Source of the DNA: Syntrophobacter sp963666995
Lineage (GTDB): Bacteria > Desulfobacterota > Syntrophobacteria > Syntrophobacterales > Syntrophobacteraceae
Direction of reading: 5' to 3'
NCBI GenBank assembly: GCA_963666995.1
Contig: OY762941.1
Span: 682,001 to 746,000 of the forward strand
DNA length: 64,000 bases
The notes below the pieces were generated by a model. It had not been told where the DNA came from, made no database searches, and worked only from the letters and a program-made list of their open reading frames with translations. Positions 61,442-64,000 of this stretch are shown in pieces. Within the stretch, counting starts at the first letter, position 1; each line of letters opens with the position of its first letter. A program made the translations under genes and the position numbers.

Positions 61442-63075
61442 ACCTTGGCCGTACCCTCCATACCGTCCGCTACCTCAAACCCCGCCAGATTTCCAACCGC
61501 CTTATCCGCCGTTTCAAAAGGCTAAAATACCTTCCAGAGCTTACCGGTTCATTTCGGTTGCTTACACGCTCGCCCGAACCTTCGGCCGAACCTCGAGACG
61601 GGGGATTTGACGGGCGAAGTTTTGCCTTTCTCAACCGCAGGATTCCAATTGCCGGGTTGGATCGCTGGCTTCAACCTGAAGCGGACCGGCTGTGGATTTA
61701 TAATCTGCACTACTTTCAATTTCTGGGGGGAATTCCGGCAAAGAACGGCCATTGGCTGATTCGCGACTGGATCCAAATGAATGACGACCCAAGAGGCCCG
61801 GGATGGGAGCCCTACCCGCTTTCTCTCCGCATCCGGGAGTGGATCGAATGGCTGTTGGCAATTAAAGAACTGGATGCCTCAGGCACCGGCGATATCGTCA
61901 GCAACCTTGCCCGGCAGACCGCCGCGCTCGATGCCCAAGTCGAATACCATCTCATGGGGAACCACCTGCTCGAGAACGCCGTCACCCTCTGCTGGGCGGG
62001 CTTGAGCCTCGAGGGGCCATGGTCTTCACGATGGATTGAGCGCGGCCTGTCTATACTGCGAACGGAACTGGCAACGCAGGTATTACCCGACGGCACCCAT
62101 GATGAACGAAGTCCGATGTATCAGGCGATACTTGCCGAGGCGCTCCTCCGGCTGGCTGGCGTGGCGAGCAAGGTGAGGAAGCGGGAATCAGAGGCCATAC
62201 GGGGTATCGCTCATGCAGCAGGCATGACCATGCTTGGTTCCCTGTCCAGGCTGGTACACCCCGACGGCCAATATGCCCTGCTCAATGACTGCGCTTTCGG
62301 GATCGCACCCACATATGCGTCCTTGGTCAAACGCTTCGGTTCACCGGATACTTTGCGCCCGGACACGTCAGGTTCGTGGGGACTGGGGGCTGCGGGCTAC
62401 TTTGGCCGGCACGATAATGACGGCACCTATCTGGTATTCGATTCGGGCCCCATCGGACCCGACCACCAACCCGGCCACGGCCATGCGGATACTCTATCCT
62501 TTGAACTGAGCCATCAGGGGCGGCGGGTGATTACGGATACAGGTGTTTTTGCCTATAATCCGGGCTCCGTTCGGGCGTACGATCGCAGTACCGCCGCTCA
62601 TAACACGATCCAGATCGATGGACTGAATCAGTCGGAACTGTGGGAATCTTTTCGCTGTGCCCGCAGGGTGTCCGTAAACTCGGGTGGGCAAAGTACTTCG
62701 GCTGCAGGAACAGAATTATATGGTTCCTATACCGGGCCGGGCAAAGCGGGACGAAGAGTCTTCCACGATCGGAGCATCCGGGTGGAAGATTCCCTGATCC
62801 ATTTGCGGGATAAACTGCACGTGCCCGGCACTCACCAGGCCGTGCTGCGCTTGCACCTCGCTCCGAACTTGTCCTGCCGTCCGAGAACAGACGGGTGGGA
62901 AATCCTTGACCGGTTGCATCCTGTAGGGTATGTTCACAGCAGGCATTTTTCATTTAACGAAACGGTGACGCCCTACCATCCCGAGTTCGGGATCGAAATC
63001 GAACGTCGCAGCCTGGTTGCTGCATTTTCTTTTCATAATCAAACTGAACTCGATTGGTCCTTGCGGCTTTTGTGA
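61438..63075 (+). CDS. Heparinase II/III-family protein
   Basis: The 545-aa protein has an alpha-helical toroid N-terminal half (YNLHYFQFLGGIPAKNG, WEPYPLSLRIREWIEWLL, HLMGNHLLENAVTLCWAGL, GTHDERSPMYQA) and a beta-sandwich half with PGHGHADTLSFEL and TGVFAYNPGSVRAYDRSTAAHN, which are the heparinase II/III signatures. Family members are polysaccharide lyases, but in O-antigen loci with no signal peptide the role may be transferase-like or modifying; none is visible here. It shares ATGA with wecB. Confidence 0.87.
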   Translation: MNLGRTLHTVRYLKPRQISNRLIRRFKRLKYLPELTGSFRLLTRSPEPSAEPRDGGFDGRSFAFLNRRIPIAGLDRWLQPEADRLWIYNLHYFQFLGGIPAKNGHWLIRDWIQMNDDPRGPGWEPYPLSLRIREWIEWLLAIKELDASGTGDIVSNLARQTAALDAQVEYHLMGNHLLENAVTLCWAGLSLEGPWSSRWIERGLSILRTELATQVLPDGTHDERSPMYQAILAEALLRLAGVASKVRKRESEAIRGIAHAAGMTMLGSLSRLVHPDGQYALLNDCAFGIAPTYASLVKRFGSPDTLRPDTSGSWGLGAAGYFGRHDNDGTYLVFDSGPIGPDHQPGHGHADTLSFELSHQGRRVITDTGVFAYNPGSVRAYDRSTAAHNTIQIDGLNQSELWESFRCARRVSVNSGGQSTSAAGTELYGSYTGPGKAGRRVFHDRSIRVEDSLIHLRDKLHVPGTHQAVLRLHLAPNLSCRPRTDGWEILDRLHPVGYVHSRHFSFNETVTPYHPEFGIEIERRSLVAAFSFHNQTELDWSLRLL

Positions 63076-63110
63076 TCAGTCTTTCAACCACGTTCAACAT
63101 TGTTTCAATT

Positions 63111-64000
63111 ATGAGAATCCTTTTCCTCTCTCATTACTTCCCCCCGGAAGTCAACGCGCCGGCCATCAGGACTTTTGAGCATTGTCGCGAGTGGGCCCGG
63201 GCGGGGCACGAAGTTCACGTGATCACTTGTGTGCCGAGCCATCCCAAAGGCGTTCCGTTCAAGGGATACAGGAGGTTATGGTACCAAAAGTCTGTGATGG
63301 AGGGGATTCACATTCACCGCGTGTGGACCTACCTCGCCCCAAATGAAAAGATTCTGAAACGTACCCTCAACTATCTGTCTTTCGTACCCTCATCGGTATG
63401 GCGCGCATTGAGGCTGGGAAAGTTTGACATAATCCTCGCCACTTCACCTCAATTTTTCAATGCTGTTGCAGGATGGTTTGCAGGTATATTGAAGAACACA
63501 CCATGGGTATTCGAACTGCGAGACATCTGGCCGGAATCGGTGGCCGCGGTAGGAGCGGTTAAGGTACCAATAATTCTAAATATATTCAGCAAGATAGAGT
63601 TAATGATGTATCGGAAGGCATGCCGTGTGGTATGCGTAACCCGTGCGTTTGTCGACTATCTTACCCGACGCGGTATCCCAGGATCGAAAATCGAATATAT
63701 TCCCAATGGAGTAGATGCTCAATTCTGGCAGGAAGGCAATGGCCGGAAAATCCGTTCCTTACTTGGTTTACAGCACGACGATGTCCTGGTGAGTTATATC
63801 GGAACGGTAGGAATGGCCCACGGGCTTGGGACTTTGCTGGAGGCCGCCGCGTTGCTGCGTGATTCCAATCGGAAGGTACGGTTCCTGATTGTTGGCGATG
63901 GAGCGGACCTCTCTGCGGTTCGCTCCCGGGCAAGAGACATAGGCCTGGAAAATCTTCAATTCACGGGGCTTGTGCCTCATGAGACTATCCGGGATTACAT
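63111..64000 (+). CDS. Glycosyltransferase family 4 (WbuB-like), partial
   Basis: From ATG 63111 the frame stays open for 296 codons to the window edge, so the C-terminus is missing. It begins MRILFLSHYFPPEVNAPAIR and has HVITCVPSHPKG, VFELRDIWPESVAAVGA, IEYIPNGVDAQFW and VSYIGTVGMAHGLGTLLEAA. These are motifs of the WbuB-like GT4 group, which often transfers an amino-deoxy sugar. It continues the operon 35 bp after the heparinase-like gene. The donor-site E-x7-E would lie just outside. Confidence 0.88.
   Translation, partial: MRILFLSHYFPPEVNAPAIRTFEHCREWARAGHEVHVITCVPSHPKGVPFKGYRRLWYQKSVMEGIHIHRVWTYLAPNEKILKRTLNYLSFVPSSVWRALRLGKFDIILATSPQFFNAVAGWFAGILKNTPWVFELRDIWPESVAAVGAVKVPIILNIFSKIELMMYRKACRVVCVTRAFVDYLTRRGIPGSKIEYIPNGVDAQFWQEGNGRKIRSLLGLQHDDVLVSYIGTVGMAHGLGTLLEAAALLRDSNRKVRFLIVGDGADLSAVRSRARDIGLENLQFTGLVPHETIRDY

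Noticed and set aside
15158..64000. Wzx flippase or initiating phosphoglycosyltransferase
   Set aside because: Apart from Wzm, the only large polytopic protein is Wzy-like; none shows the MATE-type Wzx or WbaP/WecA pattern.
1..64000. tRNA/rRNA genes, CRISPR arrays, insertion sequences, prophage or integrase genes
   Set aside because: No cloverleaf-like segment, regularly spaced repeats, transposase or integrase motifs were seen on either strand.

Overview
The window is about 64 kb of bacterial chromosome. Roughly 54 kb of it, from about 9.5 kb to the right edge, is one co-directional surface-polysaccharide locus (O-antigen or exopolysaccharide type). The left 9 kb carries housekeeping and accessory genes on both strands. 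High GC in the flanks, an OFA-family MFS carrier, a Ski2-like helicase and the mix of sugar enzymes suggest a Deltaproteobacterium (Desulfobacterota), possibly near Syntrophobacterales. No rRNA or marker gene is present, so that placement is inference only.

Left region (1-9.5 kb): the start of a secreted glutaminyl cyclase (minus, cut by the window edge); a pair of GTGGGCAC palindromes; UDP-glucose dehydrogenase (minus); a 904-aa Ski2-like helicase (plus); a Fur-box-like promoter driving a 49-aa cysteine-rich protein that ends at a strong terminator; an OFA-type MFS transporter (minus) whose translation start is tandemly duplicated; a 1.3-kb stretch with no convincing gene; and a small hypothetical gene (minus).

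Polysaccharide locus, in order. (a) 9.6-15.1 kb: nucleotide-sugar supply, with a WbpP-like UDP-HexNAc 4-epimerase, an oversized nucleotide-sugar dehydrogenase, and Fcl and Gmd for GDP-6-deoxyhexoses. (b) 15.2-17.4 kb: the ABC exporter Wzm/Wzt, Wzt having a C-terminal glycan-recognition domain. (c) 17.4-26.1 kb: RfbF, SDR enzymes, a C-methyltransferase, an RmlC-fold epimerase and an RfbE-like 2-epimerase, suggesting a branched CDP-sugar. (d) 26-30.4 kb: glycosyltransferases and the first asparagine-synthase-like amidotransferase. (e) 30.4-37.5 kb, mostly AT-rich: hexapeptide acyltransferase, double hot-dog/SDR fusion, FkbH-like protein, acyl carrier protein and three methyltransferases. (f) 37.5-58 kb: more glycosyltransferases, a deacetylase, a Wzy-like polymerase, a perosamine-synthase-like aminotransferase, FkbM, an aldo/keto reductase plus GMC oxidoreductase pair, and a second amidotransferase. 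(g) 58.2-64 kb: bi-domain oxidoreductase, WecB, heparinase II/III-like protein and a glycosyltransferase cut by the right edge.

Together the genes imply a heavily decorated glycan (uronic acid, probably amidated; 6-deoxy, amino and branched sugars; several methyl and acyl groups). The least ordinary part is the ACP/FkbH/hot-dog-SDR module at 31.2-36.6 kb, which looks like a small acyl-building pathway inserted in a glycan locus. No flippase (Wzx), initiating phosphoglycosyltransferase, CDP-glucose 4,6-dehydratase, tRNA, CRISPR, transposase or integrase was recognised.
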